DNA of 64,000 nt from Pycnopodia helianthoides (GCA_032158295.1 CM063246.1:7989589-8053588), one strand, 5' to 3'; shown: positions 21,343-35,800, counted from the stretch's first letter. The notes: a model not told the origin generated them from the letters alone. Translations and numbers: made by a program.

Positions 21343-24300
21343 CTAGAGCTTAAGTGTTTGTACGAACAAACACCGAGGTGTTCGGCTATTATAATGGGGT
21401 CAGTGTTGTGTAAACGCCTGAGCTATTACATTCAGTTCAGTTGAATTTGGTGCTATTACTGTTTTGTGGGGTGCCTAACAAGCTACACACTTTAGCAAAA
21501 GTCTATAAAAAAGCACACAATTAAAAGCCTGACGTTAATTGATTGTTAGCGAGGTTTGCATGGACGGCTGTTTTAAAGACTGACAAAGAGAACCTTGAAC
21601 AGAGACTAGAGTTTCGTATAGTTAGAACTTCCTGTTTTGACCGAAAGGGAAGGTCAAAGTGGGGTCATGCGTCAAATAAAATGTCACAATGTGTTTTAAC
21701 CTAGCAAGCAGCACAAAGATTAAGACTTCATGACATGTGGTTCAGGAAATATTATTTTTAATATTTGAACTTCCTGTTTGGACCAGAAGGAAAGGTGAAA
21801 ATGGGGTCATGCGTCTAAATAAATTGTCACAAGTGTTGTTTGCTACAAGACAGCACAAACATTATGACTTTATGACATATGGTTCAGGAGATATGATCAT
21901 TTGAATTTTTGAGCTTTCTGTTTGAACCGGAAGTAAAGGTCAGACTTGGGTCTTCCGTATGAACAAAATGTCACAAGTGCTGTAAGCTACAAGACAAAAC
22001 AAACAATACAACTTTATGACATGCGGTTCAGGAGATATGATTTTTTAAGTACTAGGCTTTGAGTTACTGTAACTTGACACCCGATGACGTCATGATGAAA
22101 CAATTGTGTTTTTCTTACTAACAAATTTTATATTGCCTGGTTCAGAAGTTTTATTCAATATAAAACTTCAACTGCCGGTTTGAACCAGAAGTAATAGTGC
22201 AAGATTTCATGTTTATTTTCATTAAAAGAGTTACGATTTTATGAAACAATATTTGTCACAAGAGGGACGTCATCAAATATATATTTGAAAGGGCAGAGGT
22301 TCAATATTGTCATTTAATACATAGCATACATTTTGTGAGTTCCCTTTCATCTTGGATGCAGATCTCGATAAGAGGCTTTGAAATACACACACAACTATAT
22401 CAAGTATGCCATTCATTATTAAAAGCTAATTTATTGTTTAATGAAAACTTATTCTTTATTGGTTCATCATAAATCACAAGTTCACACAAACTATGTTGAT
22501 CAAGTTGACATTATTAAGCTATAATTATAAGAAATGTTCAAAGGATTTCAAATAAATTTGGATTCTCATTACGTATCGGTGGATGAACAATGATTGTTCA
22601 TTACACTTGATGATGATAACCTTCAAATAAGCCAAGCATTGTGTAAGCTTTCAGTTGCAATTTATAAATGGCTTGCTTGATTTTTAAGTATTGGTTTCCG
22701 TACAGAACGTTTTGTTTATTTAGACTTGAGAAAAAATTAAACCTTAGAAGACACTTGTTTGGAATAGTTATGCAATACAAAGGCACATCATGAAGATGCA
22801 AGACTAAGCCTCTTGTGAAGTTAGACTATTAACAAAACTGAGTCAAATACTATTTCTACCTTCATGGTGCATGATACAGTGACTTGGCAGGGAAATAAGG
22901 AATGGAACATAACAGCAAGTGTCACAATTTTCACTGTAGACCGTTCCGGTACTGGATGTGCTGTATTCTGATGAAGAAAAAACAATGAACACAGTATGAC
23001 TTGATGAAAATATCTTCAGAAATTTTTTACAACCTATCAAGTTAAAAAAACAAAATCATATAACACTATAAAAATCATAGCACAATATTTTAAAGACAAA
23101 GGCACATCATGAAGATGCAAGTCTAAGCCTCTTGTGAAGTTTTTTAGACTGAAGTTAGACTGAAAAAACTGAGTCAAATACTATTTCTACCTCCATGGTG
23201 CATCATACAGTGACTTGGCAGGGAAATAAGGAATGGAACATAACAGCAAGTGTCACAATTTTCACTGTAGACCATTCCGGTACTGGATGTGCTGCATTCT
23301 GATGAAGAAAAAACAATGAACAGAGTATGACTTCGTGAATAATCTTCAGACATTTTTTCATAACCTATCAAGTCTCAAAAAAAAATTCATATAACACGAT
23401 AAAAATCATAGCACAATATTTTAAATGCATGAACAAATTTACAATAACTTATGTTTAGAATGTTTCAAAAATATGTAAATTTCTTTAAATAGAAAGTCTC
23501 ACAGTAATAGTTACGCAAAGTCATGTTATCCATGCCAACAAAAAATGCAATAAATTAAAAGGAAAATGGGCTCAACCGGAAGTTTTATTTCAATTCCTTT
23601 GGAAATGTTTTACCTTGCAAAATAATTTGTGTCATTTTGAACTTTCAATAAACTACTGTAAATTTACCTCTCAAGAAAAGACCATCCATAATCATGATTT
23701 TGGCCGGTATAATCATAGTTGACAACTGACAGGAGCAGTGAAGACTAAAGATGGCTCATATTGACAGCTGCAACTCCTTTCTGTGTACCAGTCCTGACCC
23801 AGTCATCAGACGCTCATCCCGCCATCAGACTCTGTTCCATATGTTCCTTGATCACTGTACTAACTGGTAAAATAAACAAAATTCAAGACTTAAAACATTT
23901 CAAGATTATAATTTAATAAGTGGAAGGTGCCCATACTGCTTTGGAAGTGAACAACTTATAAATCTTAACCTTTGGGGAAACTTCATCGAAAGGTTGTGAC
24001 ATATTTATGGCATAATAATATAAATAGTTGATGGAACACATTAATCAAATCTGACCATTTTCTGACACTAGTGACAAAGCCAACAATCATACCAATTCCC
24101 CATTGCCCAATTCTTCCTCCTCCATGATCATTAAACGATCCTTAGTTTTAAAAACGTCACTACTTGACACATTCATTTTGAAAAGTGATTATGTTGAAAA
24201 GAAGCTTACCGTTGTATTCACCGTGTCGCGCCGATAAACACTGCCGTGAGTGCCGGTCTGAAACGCCATTGACAAGGCGATGTCATGTCCGTTCGTTTCG

Positions 24301-25660
24301 GTGTAGGATCAAAACATAACCAATGTCAATCCTTTTCTGCTTGCATTTTCTCACATAATAAAAGTGATACAAATCACTGAAGCAGGTAGATATCTCAGTG
24401 AAACTAGGTCTTCAAATCCATAATCACCATCAAACCACCAGAAGGGCGAAAGGGAAACAATTTGACGCCAAAAATAGCACAGGTTGAGAGAAACTCATTT
24501 CTGCTGCGTAGCGCCATTGTTAAAAGTACAATGAACTGTGACATGTCCAAACGTGTACAAAATTCACGCCGCTACGCATAGCCTTCAGTGTGCGTATGTG
24601 TGTACATGTACATGTAGGATACCTGTGTTCTTTCACTATCGTGCGTTGTCACTGTGGGTAAACTTAAACGTGCGCCTTTTTCGTCCTGATGTAAAGGTAA
24701 AAATGTTGTCATCTGAGTGCAAAAGTTTGAGCAGGCTTAACGTTCTACACCTTGACACAAACAAAAAACTAAAATAATTGGTAGTTTTTGAGATAAGAAT
24801 TTTTGAAATTTTCAACTTCCGATTTGAACCGGAAGTTAAGGTCAAATGTAGGGTTTGTTGAACTTTTAACGACCTGTCCGATGATGTGTCGATTGTAAAA
24901 ATCCAACATGCGGTTCACGAGTTATGATTTCATCATGACATCATCAAGTTTGTGTTGTCTTGATATTGAGGTTCAAATGTCTCATGAGTTTCAATGTTAA
25001 ATTCAATTTCAATCTTGAGTTATGCCGTAGACAAGCCCGAAAATGATGTTTTTCAAGAAAAAAACCAAAGGCAAACTTCGACCCAGGGTAACGACCCGGA
25101 AGTAAAGGTCATACGATTTTGAGGTTAACTTTTCAAATGTTGCCCATGTCTTGGTCTATCATATGCCCAAATATGAATATTGTAGCTATAATATTCAGAG
25201 TTTCAATGTTCAATTCAATTTCAATCTTGAGTTATGCCGTAAATAAGCCCGAAAGTGATGTTTTTCAAGAAAAAAAAACCCAAAGGCAAACTTCGACCCA
25301 GGGTAACAACCCAATTTTGGTGTTAACTTTTCAAAGATTACCCATGTCTAGATCTATCATATGTGCCCAAATATGAATACTGTGGCTATAATATTCAGAG
25401 ACATACCGGCATTGGCATGACGTCACTTTTTGAACCTAAATTTGCTCGTAATTTGACACCCGATGACGTCATCATTACGCCCATCTTCTGTATCATCTGC
25501 TAGTTGCAATCTACCTACATGTAAAGTTTCAAGTTGATATAGGCCCCGCAACTATGCGGTTTTTTGTGGACAAAGCCCACCGAGAAGAAGAAAAACTAAA
25601 AGGTAAAAAAAACAACCGAACAAAAACAATGAGTTGTTCGCGCTGCTGCACGAACACCTC
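21343..25660. repeat. Block X unit 1 (with captured segment)
   Basis: Starts with CTAGAGCTTAAG and a near-palindrome GTGTTTGTACGAACAAACAC, then CGAGGTGTTCGG. Ends with the hairpin GTTGTTCGCGCTGCTGCACGAACAC. In between are several diverged sub-repeats with ACTTCCGGTTTGAACCGGAAGT-like palindromes, AGGTCA words and TGACGTCA words. The segment 22393-24530 is foreign to the other short units. Confidence 0.65.
22393..24530 (-). pseudogene. Captured-looking exon/intron segment, copy A
   Basis: On the minus strand I see exon-like blocks with splice signals. Block one ends at 24210 before GTAAGC, and from an ATG at 24269 it could code 20 codons. Block two (23863-23668) lies between TTTTACCAG and GTAAAT. 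A 108-nt block (23298-23191) follows TTCATCAG and precedes GTAGAA, and a second diverged copy of it is at 22967-22860. The 108-nt block has phase 1 on both sides and reads CSTSSTG, then SENCDTCC, then LPSHCMMHHG. Block two has stops in all frames, so the whole cannot now code one protein. It reads as a fragment of a gene, introns included, or a non-coding spliced RNA. The family is unknown. Confidence 0.45.
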
Positions 25661-25669
25661 AATCAAAGC

Positions 25670-27110
25670 TAAAGTCTCCGCTGTAAGAAAACCAGTAAAA
25701 ATACCCATGAAGGAAAGCGGGATTTAAAAAAAAGCGTTGAACATTGAACGCCGTTTTCTCCGATTGTTACTTTTCACTGGGATCTACGTGTGTGTGGCGT
25801 CGGTGACGATTTGATTGTTACCGCAACATTGACAAAATGTGTCTCTTAAGTAAGCATTCGTGACTTGTCGCATGACTGCTTGCAATGGTTAATTGTCTTA
25901 TACAATGTATACACGACATGAAACTTAGGAGTCTAGACACTATTGTGTACATCTGATATTTTAAAAGTTATAGGTCATTTTTTTTGTCGCATGACTGCTT
26001 GCAATGGTTTATTGACTAATATGATTTAACGCTACATAACACTTTGGAGTCAAGGCACTATTTTGTAGATTTACCAGTACACACATTTGTACATTTGATA
26101 GTTTCACAGTACATTGACATTTATTGTATGATACATTATGACATGAATATAATTAGCAAATCTTGAGACCACCATATCTCGAAAAGAATAAGTCCGATCA
26201 ACTGTTTTCGATTGTGTACCTTTGGGATGCTGTAGATGTATTTGTTATGCTAAAACATTGTGCGACGTCATCATGACGTCACCAGTACCCAGCGTAAAGT
26301 CAATACATTTCGCTCGCCACAATTCATGTCCTATGGCCTGTGTGGTAAGAAAACACCTCCATAAGACTGTGTGGCGCGGTATCCTACTTTATGTGTTCTC
26401 TTATGTTATGATGTAAGGAATTATGAAGTCACCACCTGTTAGAGCACGCTCTATCAATCGTCTATTTTTTCAAGAGTGTCAAACAAAATAAGTTTAATTT
26501 TGAAATCTACAGAATATGCTTGATCGAGTCAGAAGTTGTTTCCCATCCCATCCCGGAATACTGTGAGCTACGGTACTCATGTTTCAAGCTCGAAAACATT
26601 TTGCATCAATTTTTGATTTCACGTACTAACACAAAACGTTTTACTTTATTGCTTATTAATTTAGGACGAAAAGCAGTCATAAGCACCATTATTTTTATAT
26701 ATGAAGTTCAAAGCAACAAGTCTTCACTGTAAGAAAACTAGTGACGTTTTGAAGGAAAGCGGGATTTTATAAAAGCCTTCAACATTAAATGCCGTTTTAT
26801 ACAATTGTTACCTTGGGGTGTATACGTGTGTGTTTGTTTGTGAAATCGGTGGGTGACGATTTGATTGCTTAACAGTTACCTTCACAAATGTGTCTCGAAA
26901 GTAAACATTCGTGACTTCTCGCATGGCTACTTGCAATGGTTTATTGTCTGACAGACTGAATGTACTAAATTAAACTTCGGAGTCTAGATACTATTGTGTA
27001 CATTAACCCATCGTGCATTTGATAGCTTCACAGTTACATATAAAAATATGTCTCGAAAGTAAACATGCATGAATTGTCGCATGACTGCTTACAGTGGTTT
27101 ATTTTCAAGA
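25670..27110. repeat. Direct duplication of about 400 bp inside block X
   Basis: CTGTAAGAAAAC, GAAGGAAAGCGGGATTT, GCCGTTTT and TGGTTTATTG occur in the same order at about 25680-26060 and again at about 26728-27110. The copies are clearly diverged. Open frames at 26222-26732 between them look incidental. Confidence 0.65.
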
Positions 27111-27371
27111 AAAAACAGCGAATTTATTGTTTTTAGTTTGTGAGTTCTGGTTGTTAAACCAACAACTCAAAATTTGATTAAAATTAATTACATTTAATTA
27201 CCCAATTAACCATTGGATGACGTCATTATGTTGTAAAAACTTCTGTTTCATCTATTTATCAGGTGTAACACTGTTGCTAAGTTTCATGACCGTACGATCT
27301 TGGGAAGGAGGTCAAAGTCTGCGGACAACGATTTGTGTGTATTTTTGAGATGAAACAAACTCAAAAATTCA

Positions 27372-28838
27372 CTAGAATTTAGTGTTTGTACGAACAAACA
27401 CCGAGGTGTTCGGCTATCAATTGGGTCAGTGTTTAATTAAATCGATGAAAAGATTGTTGATAGCTTTTGAATTTTCATGGAAAGTACATTTGCTACACAG
27501 GAAATAAATGCTAAGGTTACTACTTAACTTCCGCTTTCAACCGAAAGACAAGGTCAATTGAGTCCACACTCTGTGTAGCGTTTGATTATTTTTCGAAGAC
27601 CTCTCCGATGATGTATAGATTGTAAAATTCAGATGCACGGTTCATAAGTTATTAATTTTTCAAATGTGTTAATTTTTTACAATTTAATTGAATACCTGAT
27701 TACGTCATTATGACGTCAAGAAAGTGGTGTCTTCTACAATTGAAGAGCTAACTATGTGCGAAGTTTGAAGGTTGTGTGATCTTTGGAAGTGTGTCTTTTG
27801 TTATCTGACAAAAATGCTCACACTTGGATTAGACTAACAGCCCATACAGCCTTGCTCTATGCATAGCCTATGCCAAATGGACTTTGCCCCCTGTGATCAG
27901 TCGAGCAGAACACGCCACGGTACGCATAGCCTTCAATGCATGCGATGTGTAGGCGCACGTTCGTATGTCTACCTGTGTTCTTTCAGTTTCACTATCGTGC
28001 GTTGTCACGGTGGGTCAACTTAAACGTGCGCCTTTTTTGACCTCATGTAAAGGTCAAAATATTGTCATCTGAGTGCAAAAGTTTGAGCAGGCTTAACGTT
28101 CCACACCTTGATACAAAAAATAAACTAAAATAATTGGTAGTTTTTGAGATACGAATTGTTGAAATTTTCAACTTCCGATTTGAACCGGAAGTAAAGGTCA
28201 AATGGGGTCAAGTTTTGTGTAGGGTTTGTTGAACTTTTAACGACCTGTCCGATGATGTGTCGATTGTAAAAATCCAACATGCGGTTCACGAGTTATGATT
28301 TTTTACAACTATTAAACTTTGATTTATTGTAATTCAAAACCTGATGACGTCATCATGACATCATCACGTTTGTGTTGTCTTTATGTTCAGGTTCAAATGC
28401 CTGATGAGTTTCAATGTTCAATTCAATTTCAATCTTGAGTTATGCCGCAAATAAGCCCGAAAGTGATGTTTTTCAAGAAAAAAACGCAAAGGCAAACTTC
28501 GACCCAGGGTAACGACCCGGAAGTAAAGGTCATACGATTTTGGTGTTAACTTTTCAAAGATTGCTCATGTCTAGATCTATCATATGCCCAAATATGAATA
28601 TTGTGGCTATAATATTCAGAGACATACAGGCATTGGCCTAACGTCACTTTTTGAACTTAAATTTGCTTGTTATTTGACACCCGATGACGTTATCATGACG
28701 CCACAACTTCTGTATCATCTGCTAGTTGCAATCTACCTACATGTAAAGTTTCAAGTTAATATAGGCCTCGCAACTATGCTATTTTTTGTGGACAAACGAC
28801 TCTGAGAAGAAGAAGAAAAACTAAAAAAAAACAAAAAA
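27372..28838. repeat. Block X unit 2 (end hairpin missing)
   Basis: Starts with the unit motif in a slightly changed form (CTAGAATTTAGTGTTTGTAC) and then shows the sub-repeat series (TTCCGATTTGAACCGGAAGT at about 28172, TGACGTCATCATGAC at about 28344). It runs into unit 3 without a recognisable 3' hairpin. Confidence 0.6.
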
Positions 28839-30200
28839 CTAGAGCTTAAGTGTTTGTACGGACAAACACCGAGGTGTTCGTCTATTAATTGGTTGTGTCA
28901 ACGCCTGAGCTATTGCTTTTAGTTGAATTTGGTGCCATAACTGTCTTGTGGCGTGCCTAACAAGCTACACACTTTAGCGAAAGTCTAACAAAAGCACAAG
29001 ATTAAAGGCCTGACGTTTGATTGTTAGCGAAGTTTCCATGGACGGCTGTTTAAGAGACTAAAAAAGCTATTGCCAAAATCAGATTGCGGAACCTTGAACA
29101 GAGACTAGAGCATGTTTGGACTATGGACTTTGCGGTCAAAATAGCGAAAAGCCGCTCACAATGCAACTGATATAGATCACGCAATGTGTTTGTTTACGGT
29201 GCAATTATTTCCCCGCGGTTTAACAGCGGGTCAATGCATACCCGATTTCAACCGGAAGTGAAGGTCAAATGGGTAACATCTCTGTGGCAAAGTTTGAGAA
29301 CGATTATGGACCTACAACATGATGTAACATTTGTGATTAGTTTGTGCGTAAAAATTACGGATAAGTCTTAAAGTATGAAATTTGAAATTTTCAACTTCCG
29401 GTTTGGACAAGAAGTCAAGGTCAAATGGTGTAATACTCTGTGTAGTAATTGCTACATTTTTCAAGACCTCTGCGATGATGTGTAGATTGAAATAATAGGT
29501 AAAGTACTTCTCGAGTTATGAATTTTTGAAGTATTAAACTTTGATTTACTGTATTTTGACACCTGATGACGTCATCATAACGTCACAACTACCTGATGGA
29601 GGTCGTATTACGGTCCTAACATGGGAATAATTTGAAGTTGATCTGATATACAGAAGTTAAAGTTTTTACCGGGAAAGTGATTTTTTAAAGAATTACACAG
29701 AGGCAAACATTGACCTTCCGGTACGACCGGAAGTAAAGGTCATGTGAATTTTGCGTTAACTTTTTAAAAGTTGGCCGTGTCTTGATCTTTCAATTGCCTT
29801 AATATGAATACTGTAGCGAAAATATTCAGAGACATACAGGCAATGGCATGAGGTCACTTTTTGACCATAAAAGGCTTGTAATTTGACACCCGATGACGTC
29901 ATCATGACGCCACAAGTTCTGTTTCATCTCCTAGTTACGATCAACCTACATGTAAAATTTCAAGTTGATATAAGCCTCGCAACTATGCGTTTTATTGTGG
30001 ACAAACGACTCTGAGAAGAAGAAAAACTAAAAAAAAAACCGAACAAAAACAATGAGTTGTTCGCGCTGCTGCACGAACACCTAAAAAAAACCCCAAAAAA
30101 CAAAACAAAAACAATGAGTTGTCCGCGCTGTTGCACGAACACCTCAAAAAAAAACAACGAACAAAAACAATGAGTTGTTCGCGCTGTTGCACGAACAACT
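28839..30200. repeat. Block X unit 3 with three tandem 3' ends
   Basis: About 1.36 kb from the CTAGAGCTTAAG start. The 3' end (about 30030-30200) contains three copies of an about 60-bp module: AACAAAAACAATGAG followed by the GTTGTTCG...CGAACA hairpin and an A-rich tail. The minus-strand phenylalanine-rich open frames at 29960-30198 are products of this tract. Confidence 0.7.
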
Positions 30201-30220
30201 AAAAAAAAACCCCCAAAAAA

Positions 30221-32813
30221 CTAGAGCGTAAGTGTTTGTCCAAACAAACACGAGGTGTTCGGCTATTAATGGGGTCAGTGTTGTAGTCAACGCGAGAGCT
30301 ATTGCATTGAGTGGAATTTGGTGTCATTACTGTTTTGTGGCGTGCCTAACAACCTACACACTTTAGCAACATTCTAAAAAAGCATATGATTAAAATCCTG
30401 ACGTTTGATTGATAGCGGGGTTTGCATGGACGGCTGTTTTAAAGACTGACAAATGTATTGCCAAAATCAGGTTGGGATAGAGTTTCGTATAGTTAGAACT
30501 TCCTGTTTGGACCGGAAGGAAAGATCAAAGTGGGTCATGCTTCTGGAATAAAATGTCAAACGTGTATTAAGCTAGCAAGCAGCACAAATATTAAGACTTC
30601 ATGACATGTGGTTCAGGAAATATGATTTCTAATATTTGAACTTCCTGTTTGGACTAGAAGGAAACATCAACGTGGGGTCATGCATATGAACAAAATGTCA
30701 CAAGTGTTGTAAGCTACAAGACAACACAAATATTACGACTTTATGACATGCAGTTCAGGAGATATGATATTTAAAGTAATAAGCTTTGAATTACTGTAAC
30801 TTGACACCCGATGACGTCATGATAAAAAAATGTGCTTTAGTAAAGTAAAGGTCAAACGGAGTCACATTGTGGGTAAGATTTGTTTAATACCTTAAGAGCT
30901 TTCATATGGTGCACATATTTTGTATTTAGCATGGTTCTTGAGATATGATTATTTTTAATATAAAACTTCAATTTAATGTAATGACGTCATTGATGACGTC
31001 GTAATTCAAAAACAAATGTATTCTGTCATGTACACACTGTGGTCTAGGTATATGGTAAGTTTCAAGTCCGTACAATCTTTAATTTTTGGAGATAGCAAAA
31101 TTTTAAAAATGTCGACCTCGTTAACGATTGTCGTTGTGACGTAGCTATGACGTCATATATCATATAAAATGCTCATGAGCTAAACAAAATATTATGCGTT
31201 GAAAGTTTTTTTTTCATATTTTTATTCACTTAGGCTCTTGAGCCCCCAAAACATAATTTTTAATTTAACTTCCGGTAAAGGTCAAATGAGGTCACAATTT
31301 GCATACAATGTGTACAACATTACAAGACCTTTCATATGCATCAAAGATCCTGTATGTAGCATATATGGTTCTCAAGATATGAATTTTTCAAATTATTTAA
31401 CGTTTATTTAACGTAATGACGTTATCAATTACGTCATCATTCCAAACAAGTTGCGGATTCATCTAGTTTCAAAGATCTTTGTACACGGTAAGTTTCAAGT
31501 TCATACAAGCTTTTCTTTTTGCGAAGAAGAAAACCCAGAAAAAAAAAAAACAGAGCAATAACAATAGTTGTTCGTATGTTGGCCGAACACCTAAAAAACA
31601 GAGCAATAACACTAGTTGTTCGGCTGTTGGCCGAAATCCCTAATGAAACATAAATGTTAATAATTATTATTTGCGAATCGTTAATTATCATGAAAGTACA
31701 TTGTATTATGGTTATTTCTAGTGGCCAAGAATAACTCTTCGTAAAAGCATTACAAGCTGCACAATTTAGCAAAAGTCTAAGCAAGCTTTTGATTGTTAGC
31801 GAGGTTTGCATAGACGGCTGTCCTAGAGACTAACAAAGCTATTGCCGAAATCAGGATGCGTGAACCTTGAACAGAGACTAGAGTACAAGCATGTTTGGAC
31901 TTCGCCCCCTTGCGGTCAATAGAACGAAAAGCCGCTCACATTGCAACTGGTATAGATCACGGATTGTGTGTGTTTTCAGTGCGGTTATTTTCCCGCGGTT
32001 TAACAGCGTGTCAATGCATACCCGATTTCAACCGGAAGTGAAGGTCAAATAGTTAACATCTCTGTGGCAAAGTTTGAGAACGCCTTTGGACCTATAACAT
32101 GATGTAAAATCTGTGAGTAGTGTGTGTGTAAAAAGTATGAATATTTCTTAAAGTATGAAATTTGAAACTTTCAACTTCCGGTTTAAACAGGAAGTCAAGG
32201 TCAAATGGTGTTACACTTTGTGTTGTAATTGCTACATTTTTCAAAACCTCCCCGATGATGTATAGATTGAAATAATAGCTAACGTACTTCTCGAGTTATG
32301 AATTTATGAAGTATTAAACTTTGTTTTAGTGTATTTTGACACCTGATGACGTCATCATAACGTCACAACTACCTGGTGGAGGTTTTATCCATGTCCTAAT
32401 GTGGTATTAATTTGAAGTTGATCAGATATACTGAAGTTAATAATTTTACCGAGAAAGTGTTTTTTTAAAGAATTACACAAAGGCAAACGTTGACCTTCCG
32501 GTACGACCGTAGGTAAAGGTCATGTGAATTTTGCGTTAACTTTTCAAATGTTGCCCATGTCTTTGTGTATCATATGCCCAAAGTTGAATTGTGTAACTTT
32601 ATTATTCAGAGACATACAGGCATAGGCATGAAGTCACTTTTTGACCTTAAATGGCTTGTAATTTGACACCTGATGACGTAATCATGACGTCACAACTTAC
32701 TCGGCTTTTGCTAGTTATGTTCTAACTTCACATGAAGTTTCAAGTTGATCAAAGGTTTACAAGCATGCGTTCGCTTGCGGACAAAGCCCACTGAGAAGAA
32801 TAAGTAAAACTAA
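30221..32813. repeat. Block X unit 4
   Basis: Starts CTAGAGCGTAAGTGTTTGTC. Two variant end hairpins (GTTGTTCG...GGCCGAACACC) lie at about 31567-31640, followed by about 1.2 kb of further sub-repeats, including CATTGCAACTGGTATAGATC, which recurs from unit 3. Confidence 0.6.
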
Positions 32814-35800
32814 CTAGAGCGCAAGTGTTTGTCCAAACAAACACGAGGTGTTCGGCTATCAATGGGGTCAGTGTTGTAGTCAACGCGAGAGCTATTGCAT
32901 TGAGTGGAATTTGGTGCCATTACTGTTTTGTGGCGTGCCTAACAACCTACACACTTTAGCAAAAATCTAAAAAAGCACATGATTAAAAGCCTGGCGTTTG
33001 ATTGTTAGCGAGGTTTGCATGGACGACTGTTTTAAAGACTGACAAAGCTATTGCCAAAATCAGGTTACGAGACTCTTGAATAGAGACTAGAGTTTTGTAT
33101 AGTTAGAACTTCCTGTTTGGACTGGAAGGAAGGGTCAAAGTGGGGTCATGCTTCAGGAATAAAATGTCAAACGTGTAATAAGCTAGCAAGCAACCCAACT
33201 ATATCAAGTATGCCATTCACTATTAAAAGCTAATTTATTGCTTCATGAAAACTTATTCTTTATTGATTCATTATAAATCACAAGTTCACACAAGCTATGT
33301 TGTTCAAGTTGACATTATTAAGCTAAAATATAATTATTAGAAATGTTCAAAGGATTTCAAATAAATTTGGATTCTCATTGAGTATCGATGGATGAAAAAT
33401 GATTGTTCATAATACACTTGATGATGATAACCTTCAAATAAGTCAAGCATTGTGTAAGCTTTCAGTTGCAATTTATAAATGGCTTGCTTGATTTTTAGAT
33501 ATTGTTACTTGAGAAAAAATTGACTTGAGAAAAATTAAACCGTAGAAGACACTTGTTTGGAATGCAAGACAAAGGCACATCATGAAGATGCAAGTCTAAG
33601 CCTCTTGTGAAGTTTTTTAGACTGAAGTTAGACTGAAAAAACTGAGTCAAATACTATTTCTACCTCCATGGTGCATCATACAGTGACTTGGCAGGGAAAT
33701 AAGGAATGGAACATAACAGCAAGTGTCACAATTTTCACTGTAGACCATTCCGGTACTGGATGTGCTGCATTCTGATGAAGAAAAAACAATGAACAGAGTA
33801 TGACTTCGTGAATAATCTTCAGACATTTTTTCATAACCTATCAAGTCTCAAAAAAAAATTCATATAACACGATAAAAATCATAGCACAATATTTTAAATG
33901 CATGAACAAATTTACAATAACTTATGTTTAGAATGTTTCAAAAATATGTAAACTTCTTTGAATAGAAAGTCTCACAGCATTAGTTACGCAAAGTCATGTT
34001 ATCCATACCAACAAAAAATGCAATGAATTACAAAGAAAATGGGCTCAACCAGAAGTATTATTTCAATTCCTTTGGACATGTTTTACCTTGCATAATTTGT
34101 GTCATTTTGAACCTTCAATAAACTACTGTAAATTTACCTCTCAAAAAAAGACCATCCATAATCATTGTTTTGGCCAGGTATAACCATAGTTGACAACTGA
34201 CAGGAGCAGTGAAGACTAAAGATGGCTCATGTTGACAGCTGCAACTCCTTTCTGTGTACCAGTCCTGACCCAGTCATCAGCCTCTCATCCCGCCATCAGA
34301 CTCTGTTCCATATGTTCCTTGAACACTGTACTAACTGGTAAAATAAACAAAATTCAAGACTTAAAACATTTCAAGATTAAAATTTAATAAGTGGAAGGTG
34401 CCCATACTGCTTTGGAATTGAACAACTTATGAATCTAACCCTTTGGGGAAACTTCATTGAAAGGTTGTAACTTATCTATGGCATAATAATATTAATTCTA
34501 TAGTTGATGGAACACATTCATCAAATCTTACCATTTTCTGACACTATTGACAGAGCCAACAATCATACCAATCCCCATTGCCCAATTCTTCCTCCTCAAT
34601 GATCATTAAACGACCCTTAGTTTAAAAAACGTCACTACTTGACACATTCATTTTGAAAAGAGATTATGTTGAAACGAAGCTTACCGTTGTATTCACCGTG
34701 TCGCGCCGATAAACACTGCCGTGAGTGCCGGTCTGAAACGCCCTTAACAAGCTGATGTCACGTCCGTTCTTTTCGGTGTATGATCAAAACATAACCAATG
34801 TTAATCCTTTTCTGCTTGCATTTTCTCGCATAATAAAAGTGATACGAATCACTGAAGCAGGTGGACATCTCAGTGAAACTAGGTCTTCAATTCCATAATC
34901 ACCATCAAGCCACCAGAAGGGCGAAAAGGGAAACGATTTGACGCCAAACGTAGCACAGGTTGAGAGAAACTCAGTTCCGCAGCGCTGCGCCGCCATTGTT
35001 AAAAGTACGATGAACTGTGACATGTCCAAACGTGCACGGAATCACGCATAGCCTTCAGTGTACTGGATTTAACACATATACAACGTTTGTGTACCTGTGT
35101 TCTTTCACTATCGTGCGTCGTCAATGCGGGTCATTTTAAACGTGCGCATTTTTCGACCTGATGTAAAGGTCAAAATATTGTCACCTGAGTGCAAAAGTTT
35201 GAGCAGGCTTAACGTTCTACACCTTGATACAAAAAATAAACTAAAATAATCGGTAGTTTTTGAGATATGAATTTTTGAAAGATTCAACTTCCGATTTGAA
35301 CCGGAAGTTAAGGTCAAATGGGGTCAAATTTCGTGTAGGGTTTGTTAACTTTTTAAGGACCTGTCCGTTGATGTGTCGATTGTAAAAATCCAACATGTGG
35401 TTCACGAGTTATGATTTTGTACAAATCTTAAACTTTAATTTATTGTGATTTAAAACCTGATGACGTCATCATGACATCATCAAGTTTTTGTTGTCTTGAT
35501 ATTGAGGTTCAAATGTCTGATGAGTTTCAATGTTCAATTCAATTTCAATCTTGAGTTATGCCGTAAATAAGCCCGAAAGTGATGTTTTTCAAGAAAAAAC
35601 CCAAAGGCAAACTTCGACCCTGGGTAACGACCCGGAAGTAAAGGTCATACGATTTTGGTGTTAACTTTTCAAAGATTGCCTATGTCTAGATCTATCATAT
35701 GCCTAAATATGAATACTGTGGCTATAATATTCAGAGACATACCAGCATTGGCATGAGGTAACTTTTTGACCTTAAATGGCTTGTAATTTGACACCTGATG

